In this document: piece after piece, positions 35,303 through 43,607 of the stretch
Layout of the letters: every line of letters starts with the position of its first letter
Position numbering within the stretch: position 1 is the first letter of the stretch
Assembly: GCF_019075875.1 (NCBI RefSeq)
Contig: NZ_JAHOOZ010000005.1
Span: 1 to 64,000, forward strand
Reading direction: 5' to 3'
DNA from: Novosphingobium sp. G106
GTDB taxonomy: Bacteria > Pseudomonadota > Alphaproteobacteria > Sphingomonadales > Sphingomonadaceae
Length of the DNA stretch: 64,000 nt
Translations under genes and position numbers: made by a program
Notes under the pieces: model-generated
Seen by the model: the letters and a program-made list of their open reading frames with translations, nothing else
Database searches by the model: none
Told to the model about the DNA's origin: nothing

Positions 35303-37687
35303 TCAGCTTGGGCGCCGGCGCCGGTGAAATTCCGGCAACCAGAGCTTCGGATCATTGCCCAATTCGGCAATCACTTCGCGGGCCACGCCCGTTGTCTCAG
35401 CGCGCCCCGACAGCACGGCCAGTTCATCGTCCATGCCAATGAGATCCAGGCCGACCACAACGGAGTCATGGCCCTGCTTCACAAGGAATTTGCGGCTTTC
35501 CGGCGACAGCTCTTCGCGCACCAGCTTAAATTCCGCCTCCGACAGCGAGAAGCCTTCGATGTAATCCCGGCGCTGGCCGAACGGATTGGGCAGGAAGATT
35601 TTCGTCGCTACCTGCTCCAAGATCGAATGGCTGATCGTGGACCGCAGCGCGTCTGCAGGCGACTGCGTTGCAAAGACGAGGAACGCGTTGCGCTTGCGGT
35701 ATGTCTTGAGGCCATCCTGCGCAAATGCTGTGAACGCCGGATCGGCCAGCGCCTTCCAAAATTCGTCAATCGCAATCACCATGCGCTCGCCTGTCAGGAG
35801 CGCGTCTATCCGCTCGAACAGGTAGAGCATGACCGGCGTGCGGATTTCCGCGTTTTCGAGGAAGTCGGTCATATCGAAGCCCACGAAACGGGCTTCGAGA
35901 GACATGGAATCTTCCTCATTATCGAAAACCCAGCCAAGGTTCCCCTCGGAGGTCCACTTGACTAGGCGCGCGCCGACGCCGCCCGAGTCCGACATGCCGA
36001 GCATGGTCCGCAGCGCCGACAGCGAGCGTTGCTCGCGTGGCAGCTTCATCACGGCTTCGATGCCATCGTCGATCAGGTGCGATTCCTGCACCGTGATCGG
36101 CGCCCCCTCTTGCTTCACCAGCTGGCGGATGAAGCGACCGAGGAACGCGCGATGGGAAGCCGTATTGTCGAGCGCCTTGAGCGGAGCGAAGCCCGTAGGT
36201 TCCCCGTTGCGCAGCGCGAGATAGGTGCCGCCGCTGGCTCGGACAAAAATTTCCGCGCCTTGATCCTTGTCGATGAAGATATGGCGCGCGTTGAACTTTT
36301 CGAGCTGCGCCATCAGGAAGTTGACCAGCACCGTCTTACCGCCGCCCGATGGACCAATGACCATCGAATGGCCCAGGTCTGCCGAATGGAAATTGAAGTA
36401 ATAGGGGCTGCGAGCGCTTGTCTTGAGCAAGGCGACCGCAGGCCCCCAATGATTGCCGTCCTCGTGCCCTGCAGGGAACGTATGGAAGGGCGAGAACGCC
36501 GAGAAATTATATGACGTGATCGGCGCGGGGCGCGCCCTCCACGCGAAGTTGCCGACCAGCTGCGACCAATAGGCAGCTTCCAGCGCCGCGCTTTCGCGGG
36601 CGGCGACCATGCCCGTATCGGCCAGCGCAGCGCGCGCGATCGACATGTTATCGCGCAGCTTCTTCAAATCTTCCGCGAACACCGTCAGCGTGAAATGATG
36701 GTCCCCCAGCACAAAGCGGTTCGATTGCAAATCGTCGGCCGCGTCGATCAGCTCATCCATCTGGCTGATCGCCTTGTCACCGGCGTTCGCCATTTGGGTC
36801 TGGCGAAGCCGAAACCGTTCTGTTGCCGCTGTGCGCGACAGGAACGTGAACGACTGCGTTATGGCGAGGCTGAAATCGACCGAAAGCAGCGATTCAAACT
36901 GGCGCGGCGTTGTCGATGACGGATACTCGCGAATGCCGAAAATGCCGCCGAACATCGAATGATCGGCGTCGCGGACCTCAAATGTCTCAGCGCCGATGAT
37001 GGCGCGGCTCGCATAGAGCGCCGAGCCGAGACGGCCACGGACCAGAGGACAGCGCCGATAGCGCCCGGTCATCACCTGGTTCAATATTTCCAGCGGTTCG
37101 GAGAACAGGAGACCCCGGTGCTCATAGATGCCGACACGGCGCGGACGAACGCGCAGCAGTAGCTTTTCCAGATCGCGCACCTTGTCTTCCAGCAGCTCTA
37201 GAGCTTCCGCGATATTGGCGTTCTTGTCCTCCTGCTTCTTGCGCAGGAAATCCATCAGCTTGTCGGTCGCGTTTGCTGTTGGGCGGATCACGACCGTCAT
37301 GAAGAAGCGGTTGCGGAACATGCGTTCGGCCGTCATCCGCTCATAGTATTTTTGATCGAGCTTCGCGGCGAAATGCGAGCGGAACGTGCCGCCTGGATAG
37401 TCGCGCACGCGCATCCGCAACATGTGCGTCCAGATCGAAAGCCGCTCGTCATGGATATTGCGCCAGACCCCGTTGAGGCGCGTGTGCCAATCATTCAGAT
37501 CGCGCACGTCCGAAGTCTCAAAGGGCCGTCCATCCAGTTCGAGCATGAGCATCAGATCGCCGTTATCGAGGGCGACCACATGCTCATTGACATGCCGCGA
37601 ATACGGCAAGAATTTCTCGGGCATTTCCTCCCGTTTGGCCTTGTCAAAAGGCACCTTCTCCGCGAGCGCGCTCTTACCGAACACCAC
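35303..37687 (-). CDS. virB4: T4SS ATPase VirB4
   Basis: About 794 residues, VirB4/TrbE family, powering pilus biogenesis and DNA transfer. Walker A IGPSGGGKTVL in the C-terminal half and Walker B MVIAIDEFW. The start at GTG 37687 overlaps the virB3 3' end by 14 nt and gives a standard N-terminus; the frame is open to 37744 inside virB3. Confidence 0.93.
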   Translation of the reverse strand: MVFGKSALAEKVPFDKAKREEMPEKFLPYSRHVNEHVVALDNGDLMLMLELDGRPFETSDVRDLNDWHTRLNGVWRNIHDERLSIWTHMLRMRVRDYPGGTFRSHFAAKLDQKYYERMTAERMFRNRFFMTVVIRPTANATDKLMDFLRKKQEDKNANIAEALELLEDKVRDLEKLLLRVRPRRVGIYEHRGLLFSEPLEILNQVMTGRYRRCPLVRGRLGSALYASRAIIGAETFEVRDADHSMFGGIFGIREYPSSTTPRQFESLLSVDFSLAITQSFTFLSRTAATERFRLRQTQMANAGDKAISQMDELIDAADDLQSNRFVLGDHHFTLTVFAEDLKKLRDNMSIARAALADTGMVAARESAALEAAYWSQLVGNFAWRARPAPITSYNFSAFSPFHTFPAGHEDGNHWGPAVALLKTSARSPYYFNFHSADLGHSMVIGPSGGGKTVLVNFLMAQLEKFNARHIFIDKDQGAEIFVRASGGTYLALRNGEPTGFAPLKALDNTASHRAFLGRFIRQLVKQEGAPITVQESHLIDDGIEAVMKLPREQRSLSALRTMLGMSDSGGVGARLVKWTSEGNLGWVFDNEEDSMSLEARFVGFDMTDFLENAEIRTPVMLYLFERIDALLTGERMVIAIDEFWKALADPAFTAFAQDGLKTYRKRNAFLVFATQSPADALRSTISHSILEQVATKIFLPNPFGQRRDYIEGFSLSEAEFKLVREELSPESRKFLVKQGHDSVVVGLDLIGMDDELAVLSGRAETTGVAREVIAELGNDPKLWLPEFHRRRRPS

Positions 37688-38018
37688 GACCAAATCCCTT
37701 TCGCTTGATTCCGTAGAGCGGCAGCGGCGTGTAGCTCGACCCACCCCAAAAGACGCGGTTCCGGTTCGCCGCTTTGGTCCGGCCCCACAGGAAGATCAGC
37801 CGGAATGCGTTCACGTCATGCCGAACGATAAGCCGCGCCATCGCATAAAGCGCGACGGCGGCCGCGCCGCCGTAGAGAGGATTGCCCGAACCAACCAACG
37901 TGATTGCGCCCGCCATGATGATGAGCGCGCCCGCCTCAATGGGAACACCCGCCCACAAAGCGGGGCGGGTGACGGCCAAGAACAGCGGGTCTTTTGTCAT
38001 TTCTTCCTGACCGTCCAT
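37674..38018 (-). CDS. virB3: T4SS membrane protein VirB3
   Basis: 114 residues with the family motif DPLFLAVTRPALWAGVP at the N-terminus and two adjacent membrane helices. It acts with VirB4 in pilin handling. Seven bases after virB2. Confidence 0.92.
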   Translation of the reverse strand: MDGQEEMTKDPLFLAVTRPALWAGVPIEAGALIIMAGAITLVGSGNPLYGGAAAVALYAMARLIVRHDVNAFRLIFLWGRTKAANRNRVFWGGSSYTPLPLYGIKRKGFGRGVR

Positions 38019-38024
38019 CCCCGA

Positions 38025-38366
38025 TCACCCCGTAATCGTGTCGACGATCCAAGGCGCGGAGAACACGATCACCACGCCAACTACGACCGTGACGAGCATC
38101 TGCACCGACGCGCGGCCCAGGAACCACAGAAGGCCGACGACGATGATCGCGATGATCGCCAGCGTGCGGAGCAAACCGTTGCTCAGCAGGCCGAGAATAT
38201 TGTCGGCCAGGCCTTCAAAGTTTGCCTGCGCAAAAGCCGGCTCCGCTACGAGCAGGCTTGCCAGCAGCGACAGGGGCAGCGCGCGCGCCATGAGCGGCGA
38301 GGGCTTGAGACGCGCGAGCAGCGCATCGAGCCGGGATTCAGCCTTGATCTTCCAGATACGAAACAT
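38025..38366 (-). CDS. virB2: T4SS major pilin VirB2
   Basis: 113 residues: a long signal region ending near EPAFAQ, then two hydrophobic helices separated by a short polar loop, which is the VirB2/TrbC pilin layout. The mature pilin would be about 65 residues. Confidence 0.9.
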   Translation of the reverse strand: MFRIWKIKAESRLDALLARLKPSPLMARALPLSLLASLLVAEPAFAQANFEGLADNILGLLSNGLLRTLAIIAIIVVGLLWFLGRASVQMLVTVVVGVVIVFSAPWIVDTITG

Positions 38367-38387
38367 TCGACAACTCCTATCTTCGCC

Positions 38388-39053
38388 TTACGAACCAATC
38401 CGCGCGTGTTGGGCGCGGCCGAAAACATCCCACGCAGGCGGTGGAGGCGGTGGAGCCGCCTCCATGTTCTCCGCTGCGATTTCCGCCAGCTCCACCGGCA
38501 CACGACCGGCGCCAGTGTCGCTCACGGCGGCGCTGGCGGGCTGATCGCCTACGATGACAGTCGGGATTGCGGTCGCAGGCCGACCGCTGACGCGGCGACC
38601 TGCGTTCTCCACGCGGGCGACATAGCCGTTGCGGAAACCTCTCGATTGAGAGCCTGTGTTATACATGCTGAGTGCGACCCGAAGGGCCTCTTGCGGGGTG
38701 CGCCCCGTCTTGGCCGAACGGAAATTGGACAGGAGCACCCGCCCTGCCGCTTCGACATTGGCGCACTGCTTGAAAACAGTGTCCCACGTCAGGCCGAGCC
38801 AGCCCATGTTGCGTGAATTGATTTGGCCGAGGCCGAGATCCACGCTGTAGCCGCGAGCCACATAGGAGCGCGCGGTTGCGATGGCCTCAGCCTCATTACG
38901 CGGACGGCGCGGCTGACTGGCCACGCCGTTGACGTTGATCGCAAACACATAGTTCGAAGATTCCGCATCCACGATCGCGGCGATCGTATGCGGTGCTACT
39001 GCTGGGGCGCATTGCGCCGCCAGCGAAAGAACGGCCCCGGTTTCGAGGAACAC
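38388..39053 (-). CDS. virB1: T4SS lytic transglycosylase VirB1
   Basis: 221 residues. The SLT domain has the catalytic glutamate in VDAESSNYVFAINVNG (about residue 31), with LGLGQINSRN and ALSMYNTGS as the further motifs. It opens peptidoglycan for the channel. There is no obvious signal peptide at this Met; the C-terminal third is Ala/Pro-rich. Confidence 0.9.
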   Translation of the reverse strand: MFLETGAVLSLAAQCAPAVAPHTIAAIVDAESSNYVFAINVNGVASQPRRPRNEAEAIATARSYVARGYSVDLGLGQINSRNMGWLGLTWDTVFKQCANVEAAGRVLLSNFRSAKTGRTPQEALRVALSMYNTGSQSRGFRNGYVARVENAGRRVSGRPATAIPTVIVGDQPASAAVSDTGAGRVPVELAEIAAENMEAAPPPPPPAWDVFGRAQHARIGS

Positions 39054-39067
39054 GTTCCCGCTCCCGG

Positions 39068-39391
39068 TCAGTTGCGCGGCTGATAGTAGGTCTGTTGCCG
39101 CCCGTCAGTCCAAGTGACCGTCAAGCGACCAGGCCTCCCATCATCCGGCTTCTTGTATTTGGTCTTGGCGATGCCCCCGCCCGTGCATGTCGGGAAGCTG
39201 CCGCCGAGAGCCAGCACGCGCCACAGTTTCGTTATCGGTGGAACACAGGCTGGATATTGCGTCGGACCACCCGGGTTGGAGATGCACAGAACAACCTCAC
39301 ATGCCCAAGTATTATCCGACGCTACAGCGGGGGTCGATTGCACCGCAGCCCCCACCAAGGCGGTCGCGAGCGCGAAATTAAAAGCTTTCAT
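39068..39391 (-). CDS. TrbM-like conjugal transfer protein
   Basis: About 107 residues from Met 39391 (GGGAGA upstream): a signal peptide cleaved near STPAVA, then CEVVLCISNPGG and several further cysteines as in TrbM/KikA-type proteins. Probably periplasmic. It is the first clearly transfer-linked gene of the operon. Confidence 0.65.
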   Translation of the reverse strand: MKAFNFALATALVGAAVQSTPAVASDNTWACEVVLCISNPGGPTQYPACVPPITKLWRVLALGGSFPTCTGGGIAKTKYKKPDDGRPGRLTVTWTDGRQQTYYQPRN

Positions 39392-39451
39392 CGCTTTCTC
39401 CCTCGTCATCGAGATTTATGCACATATCACGATGAGGGGGGAAAGGGAAGC

Positions 39452-39760
39452 CTAAAACGCCAATTTGTTGCTGCATTGTTTGTCGGGGACCAATCGGATA
39501 TGGTCATCCTCATATCCGTAATCGAGCACGACATGCCGCACAGCGCTTGACAGTCGCTTGTAGGTTTTAAGCGTTGGTTGCTCGAATAGGCAGACATTCA
39601 GCCACTTATCGCCACGCCACGATACTTTGACATTGATGATCCATTCACTCGACGGCAGTTGCGCAATTTCGACCGCTTGGATCATTCCCCCAGCAGGGCG
39701 GCGGGTGGTTAGTTCGCGCTCAAGGATCGGATCATACTGCCAATCGTCGCTATGCGGCAT
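39452..39760 (-). CDS. Hypothetical protein at the head of the transfer region
   Basis: 102 residues, no signal peptide or membrane segment, no recognised domain. It is the most upstream minus-strand gene of the T4SS block and divergent from the RHH regulator, so the operon promoter may lie in 39761-39919, which holds operator 1. Confidence 0.5.
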   Translation of the reverse strand: MPHSDDWQYDPILERELTTRRPAGGMIQAVEIAQLPSSEWIINVKVSWRGDKWLNVCLFEQPTLKTYKRLSSAVRHVVLDYGYEDDHIRLVPDKQCSNKLAF

Positions 39761-39863
39761 CGTGATTTATTCCCTTTTACCGATTAGGATATGTCTATCC
39801 TCGCTTTGACGGCGAGGGCAACCCGGCTTGTCGTCTCTTGCCGCGCAACCACATTACAGCCAT

Positions 39864-39883
39864 TAAGCGTGTCAACACGCTTA
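39864..39883. promoter_or_regulatory. Operator 1 flanking the RHH gene
   Basis: TAAGCGTGTCAACACGCTTA, a palindrome with 9-bp arms, in the divergent interval between the transfer operon and the RHH gene. The same arms recur at 40180-40199. Confidence 0.7.
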
Positions 39884-39919
39884 TTCCGGCACCACACCAA
39901 CCTCTTGTGTTCTAGACCT

Positions 39920-40168
39920 ATGGCGCGCCCGAAAAGACAGGAAGACCCTCTTCTCCCGGTTCCTTTGCCCCGGCGTCGGCCGAGCCGCGCCAACACGCGA
40001 AATCTCGCAGCATCGGTGAAACCCGAGCTGGCGGCCGAGATCAAGAACCTCGCTGAGCGCGAACAAACGTCCGTTGCTGCCCTGGTCGAAGAGGCGACGA
40101 TCAATCTCTTGAAGGCACGCGGGATCGAATATCCCGACTATCTGCGCCACTACCGCAAATTGGCGTGA
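39920..40168 (+). CDS. Ribbon-helix-helix type regulator
   Basis: 82 residues from Met 39920: a basic, proline-rich N-terminus, then RNLAASVKPELAAEIKNLAEREQTSVAALVEEATINLL compressed into one RHH-like fold (strand, helix, helix). It is framed by two identical palindromes, so it very likely represses itself and controls the divergent transfer operon and/or the downstream rep region. Confidence 0.65.
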   Translation: MARPKRQEDPLLPVPLPRRRPSRANTRNLAASVKPELAAEIKNLAEREQTSVAALVEEATINLLKARGIEYPDYLRHYRKLA

Positions 40169-40179
40169 CGAGCGCGTTA

Positions 40180-40199
40180 TAAGCGTGCGCGCACGCTTA
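40180..40199. promoter_or_regulatory. Operator 2 flanking the RHH gene
   Basis: TAAGCGTGCGCGCACGCTTA, a fully symmetric 20-bp palindrome with the same arms as operator 1, lying between the RHH gene and the rep leader. Confidence 0.7.
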
Positions 40200-40307
40200 T
40201 TCTTGCCAACCCCTTAAACTTGAGCCAGTTATGACGCGCTGATTCCGCCTTGGAGTCGGCGATTCATCTGTTGCGTGCGGGGTGGCTCCCCGAGGCGACA
40301 GGGCAAC

Positions 40308-40371
40308 AAAAAACCCTCGCTTGGCTGAGCGAGGGCTGTTTGTGCCACCGAAGGTGAGCGCGTCTAACTTG
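40308..40371 (-). ncRNA. Candidate counter-transcribed antisense RNA of rep
   Basis: On the minus strand a hairpin (7-bp stem CCCTCGC/GCGAGGG, loop of eight, 40314-40335) is followed by six Ts (40308-40313): a rho-independent terminator with no minus-strand gene in front of it. A promoter-like TTGACT-17-GATAAA is 65 bp upstream. The implied RNA is about 64 nt and complementary to the rep leader, as in copy-number control by ctRNA. The start point is estimated. Confidence 0.55.
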
Positions 40372-40377
40372 GCTCCC

Positions 40378-40406
40378 TTTATCGGTGGTGCGGCAGCGAA
40401 AGTCAA
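40378..40406 (-). promoter_or_regulatory. Promoter of the candidate antisense RNA
   Basis: Minus strand: -35 TTGACT (40406-40401), spacer of 17, -10 GATAAA (40383-40378). It matches five of six and four of six consensus positions. Confidence 0.5.
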
Positions 40407-40471
40407 TCTCGAAAGCGTGCTTTCGGGAGCGATGGCGCTTGGCCTCGCGGGACCGACGAAGGGAGGTCCGC

Positions 40472-41254
40472 ATGACCACTTCCATAGGCGCCGTGCTGCG
40501 TAGCACCGGCCTCGCCACGATCGACCGCGCCTTGCTTGCGCGTGCCGAAAAACCGCGCGTCAAAGTCTGGGCCGGCAGCATCGCCGTAGGCCACGAGAAG
40601 CGGGCGAAGGCCTACACGCCGATCCGCAATGCTCGCCAGATGCGCGAGATGATCGAAGCCGCAAAGCTCTACGAGCGGCAGACGCTCGCGCAGCGGCGGA
40701 CAACCACGCCGCGCATTCGTAACGGTGCGATCGGACAGGCCGGCATCCAGATTATCGAGTTCCTGGCCCGCGTCATCGACTATAGCACCGGCGCGTTGTT
40801 CCCCAGCCTTCACACCATCATGGAGGGAACCGGCCTCAGCAAAAATTGCGTCGTTCAGGCGCTTTCGCGCCTCAAAGAGGCGCGCATTATCGACTGGTTC
40901 CGGCGCTACGAGCCGGTTCCCGATCACGAAGCGCAAGGCGCTGGCCCGCGCATCAAGCAGGCCACGAACGCCTATCGCTTCCTCTTCCCCGCCTTCCTCT
41001 CCAAAATCTTCGCCGCTCGCCGCCGTCGCGGCATCGCGGCTGACCCAGCCCCCGCTTGCGAACAGTATCGCCAGATCGAGGCGGCGCGCGACATGGAGCG
41101 CATGAGGGATCAGCTGCCCCTATGGGAGCTAACCCGCGAAGAGCGGGACAAGCGCGAGCTGGCCGATATTCTCGCCAGCTTGGGCGAAGCGATTGAGGCC
41201 AAAGAACGTGAGTCATTCGCAAGTGAAGATAACCGGCGGAGATATTTATATTGA
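40472..41254 (+). CDS. rep: Plasmid replication initiator
   Basis: 260 residues with a central winged helix (FPSLHTIMEGTGLSKNCVVQ and ALSRLKEARIIDWF, about residues 110-150) like the RepA-type proteins of sphingomonad and related plasmids. ATG 40472 with GGGAGG five bases upstream. The C-terminal third is Arg/Glu-rich and helical. No iterons were seen close by, so the origin may lie in the gene or in the flanking leader. Upstream control elements (RHH gene, operators, antisense RNA) support this role. Confidence 0.8.
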   Translation: MTTSIGAVLRSTGLATIDRALLARAEKPRVKVWAGSIAVGHEKRAKAYTPIRNARQMREMIEAAKLYERQTLAQRRTTTPRIRNGAIGQAGIQIIEFLARVIDYSTGALFPSLHTIMEGTGLSKNCVVQALSRLKEARIIDWFRRYEPVPDHEAQGAGPRIKQATNAYRFLFPAFLSKIFAARRRRGIAADPAPACEQYRQIEAARDMERMRDQLPLWELTREERDKRELADILASLGEAIEAKERESFASEDNRRRYLY

Positions 41255-41289
41255 ATGGCCCTAGTCGGGCCATGCGCGATATTGGCATA

Positions 41290-41345
41290 TATCCCGACCG
41301 TTTGCCCGCCTCCGTGAAATGTGTATAAATCCCAATGTCGGGATA
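41290..41345. promoter_or_regulatory. Inverted repeat upstream of the primase-like gene
   Basis: Arms TATCCCGAC (41290-41298) and GTCGGGATA (41337-41345), 38 bp apart, in the gap after rep. It could be an operator or part of the replication origin. Confidence 0.35.
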
Positions 41346-41365
41346 CCGTTGACGAAAGAAGTTCG

Positions 41366-42247
41366 ATGCAGATGGACGTCGAAGCACGCGCACGTCAGAT
41401 CGTAGCGGATATGGGCGGCCACTGGCGCGGCTCATATGGCATGGTTTGCTGCCCAGCCCACAACGACCGCAATCCGTCGCTCCAAGTCACCCCCGGCAAG
41501 AAGGCCGTCCTGTTCAAATGTTGGGCCGGTTGCAGCCAGGAAGCCGTATGGTCCGCGCTCAACAGCCGCAAAATCAATCGTCACACCAGCGGCGAGACGG
41601 TCGATCGCGCGCCCGAACCGTCGCGCCGGAAGCTCGCCCTGCACCTATGGGATTCCGCCGTGCCGATCGCAGGCACCGCGGCTGAACGCTACCTGCGTTC
41701 GCGCGCGATCGACCCGGTCGGCCTCAAGGTCCGCTTTGCTCCGCGTTGCATCGTTGGCCCGCCCGACGCCCGCGAAGAGCATCCTGCCCTTCTCGTGCCG
41801 TTCGAGGCCGACGAAGGCATAATCGCCGTGCAGCGGATCTTGCTCGATCCAGCAACGGGCGAGAAACGCTACCATGCGGCGTTGCGCGAGGCGAAGTTGA
41901 CACTCGGCCTGGTCCGACACGCCGCGATGCGGATCGGCGGCCAGCCAACCGGCGATGTTCTGCGCCTCGCGGAAGGCTTCGAGGAAGCCGTTTCCGTCAC
42001 CCAGCTTAGTGACGGAAAATTCAAGGTGTGGGGCGCTGGCGGCATTCGCCGCTATGGCCTGATCGCGATTCCGGAACGCATCCGCAAAATCGTCATCTAC
42101 TCGCAACACGGCCAGGAAGCTGCACAGGCCATAGAGGACGCGCGCGACCATCTCACCGCCAACGACCGCGAACTGAAAATCATCCTCCCGCCGGCCCCGG
42201 CGCCGATGGACTGGAACGACATTCTTCAGGAGAGAGCCAGGTGCTGA
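41366..42247 (+). CDS. Primase-like protein with zinc finger and Toprim domain
   Basis: 293 residues from Met 41366. The N-terminal CHC2-like zinc ribbon has CCPAHNDRNPSL and FKCWAGCS (Cys, His, Cys, Cys). The Toprim part has LRLAEGFEEAV, with the catalytic Glu, and the C-terminal stretch ends in PAPMDWND. Toprim-type primases are common plasmid and phage companions of rep, and this one may prime the lagging strand or the entering strand. Its stop overlaps the next start. Confidence 0.8.
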   Translation: MQMDVEARARQIVADMGGHWRGSYGMVCCPAHNDRNPSLQVTPGKKAVLFKCWAGCSQEAVWSALNSRKINRHTSGETVDRAPEPSRRKLALHLWDSAVPIAGTAAERYLRSRAIDPVGLKVRFAPRCIVGPPDAREEHPALLVPFEADEGIIAVQRILLDPATGEKRYHAALREAKLTLGLVRHAAMRIGGQPTGDVLRLAEGFEEAVSVTQLSDGKFKVWGAGGIRRYGLIAIPERIRKIVIYSQHGQEAAQAIEDARDHLTANDRELKIILPPAPAPMDWNDILQERARC

Positions 42248-42831
42248 TCCGAGGTTTCAAAAAATGGCCGCGAAATCAGCAAATCGCGTTGCCAATTCTC
42301 TCTGTTTTCGCCTTCGGTGCGCTGTTCAATCAGATGCAAGCAAGGAATAGCGAGCCAGTTTCGATCCACGTCGAGAACCCGCGCATTATCGACGGCGATA
42401 CGCTCGAAACGCTCGATAAAAAGCGGGTGCGGTTGTCGGGAATCGATGCGCCGGATGAGGACGGTAAGGGCAATGTGCCCAAGATCGCAGCGCAGCTCTA
42501 TTTGGAAGAGCTGGTGAAGCAAAATGGCGGCATGGATTGCACGAGCGATTTTCAGGACGAAAAGCTGACGATCGAGCCGATATGCAACACGCGGCGGACA
42601 AGCTGGGGCCGGTCTAACCTGTCGTGCCGGTTTCGGTCGAATGGGGCATCTGTTTCGGCAACGATGGTGCGCCATGGATATGCCGTTGATTACAGGCAAC
42701 ATTCAGGGCTGGCCTATGCCCGTTTCATGAAAGATGCAGCCGACGAGCGGCGAGGCCTTTGGGGTGTCGATTACGAGGCGATGAGGAATCTGGCGATCGA
42801 GAGGGGCCAGTTGCCGAACAAGTGCAAATGA
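42241..42831 (+). CDS. Thermonuclease (SNase)-family protein
   Basis: About 196 residues from GTG 42241, overlapping the primase-like gene by seven nt; CAGGAGAG stands in front. An N-terminal membrane anchor (about 13-30) is followed by the staphylococcal nuclease fold: DGDTLE, VRLSGIDAPD and the C-terminal ADERRGLWG. Such nucleases occur beside conjugative systems (RP4 ParB type). Activity is inferred from conserved Asp and Arg residues. Confidence 0.8.
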   Translation: MLIRGFKKWPRNQQIALPILSVFAFGALFNQMQARNSEPVSIHVENPRIIDGDTLETLDKKRVRLSGIDAPDEDGKGNVPKIAAQLYLEELVKQNGGMDCTSDFQDEKLTIEPICNTRRTSWGRSNLSCRFRSNGASVSATMVRHGYAVDYRQHSGLAYARFMKDAADERRGLWGVDYEAMRNLAIERGQLPNKCK

Positions 42832-43003
42832 TCGGAGCCGGGAACCTGCCCTATTCCACCCCACGGCTGCGCCGCGCGGCTCCACGGAGCCAGCAAAGCC
42901 GTCTCCGCCCATTCGGGTGACGGTCAGGGCTATAAGGGGTCCGGTGAGAGAATGTTCGAAAACGTACGCTAAGGGATCAGAGCGATTATAAGGGAAGATT
43001 AGC

Positions 43004-43324
43004 ATGAATGATGCGATGCGAACGACGATGCAGGCCGCGCCCAGGCACAGTGCATCGCCGCGCGTCGAGGCAATCGCGGCATGGCTGATCGCCGCGCTCA
43101 TTCTCGCAGGCGGCGGTATCGTTGCACGCCTGATCGTCGATTATCCGCGGCTCCTGCCGAACAGCTATATCGGCTTCCTTATCTACCGCGCTGGACCCAC
43201 GATTGCGCTGCTATGGGCCTGTGCCGGCGCTGCGATCGCGATCAATGCCGCGACGACACGCCTGATGCTCTTGTCCGCATTGTGCGGATCAATCGTTGCG
43301 GTTCTCGCTCTCGCCATTCTCTAG
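43004..43324 (+). CDS. Small membrane protein
   Basis: 106 residues with three hydrophobic segments (about 24-44, 60-82, 87-106). No recognised family. It precedes the first structured leader in the same direction. Confidence 0.5.
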   Translation: MNDAMRTTMQAAPRHSASPRVEAIAAWLIAALILAGGGIVARLIVDYPRLLPNSYIGFLIYRAGPTIALLWACAGAAIAINAATTRLMLLSALCGSIVAVLALAIL

Positions 43325-43335
43325 CCGCTAAATGT

Positions 43336-43607
43336 GCGGCCCTGGGCCGCGCCTTGCCGGTGGTGGCAGCTGCCACCGGGGGGGGAACACCAAGGGCACC
43401 CGCCCTTTCGTTCCCGAAGCATAATCGACAGGACCGGGTTGCTCGACAAGTTCGGCCTGTTCCGGCGCGCTCACGCGCGACGGGGCCTCCCTAGTCGCGC
43501 CGCCCGCACCACTCCCATCGATTTTGCTTCCCCCTCCCCATCCCGCGCTTCGCCAGCGGGTCAGAGCCGCAGGCCGCAGGCAGCGGCTTCGCCTAAAGGA
43601 GTGAAAA
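43336..43607 (+). promoter_or_regulatory. Structured leader module 1 (before the ParB-like gene)
   Basis: The first of three near-identical leaders. Order of elements: GCGGCCCTGGGCCGC hairpin, dispersed palindrome copy 7, nested hairpin GGGAAC/GTTCCC enclosing AAGGGC/GCCCTT, a further GC-rich palindrome, CCCGC/GCGGG and AGCCGC/GCGGCT stems, then TAAAGGAGTGAAAA and the ATG. The DNA is conserved to the base over most of its length although the genes behind it are unrelated. Confidence 0.8.
43362..43377. repeat. Dispersed 16-bp palindrome, copy 7
   Basis: GGTGGCAGCTGCCACC, perfect, in leader module 1. Confidence 0.85.

Larger units (their letters stand above)
40282..40503 (+). other. Possible rep leader peptide frame
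   Basis: A 73-codon frame starting with GTG at 40282 and ending 32 nt inside rep. Overlap with the rep start is the layout of leader peptides that couple translation to rep under antisense control. No family similarity; coding is uncertain. Confidence 0.3.

Noticed and set aside
41255..41365. Iteron-type origin next to rep
   Set aside because: Only one widely spaced inverted repeat and one short stem are visible; no direct repeats of iteron length.
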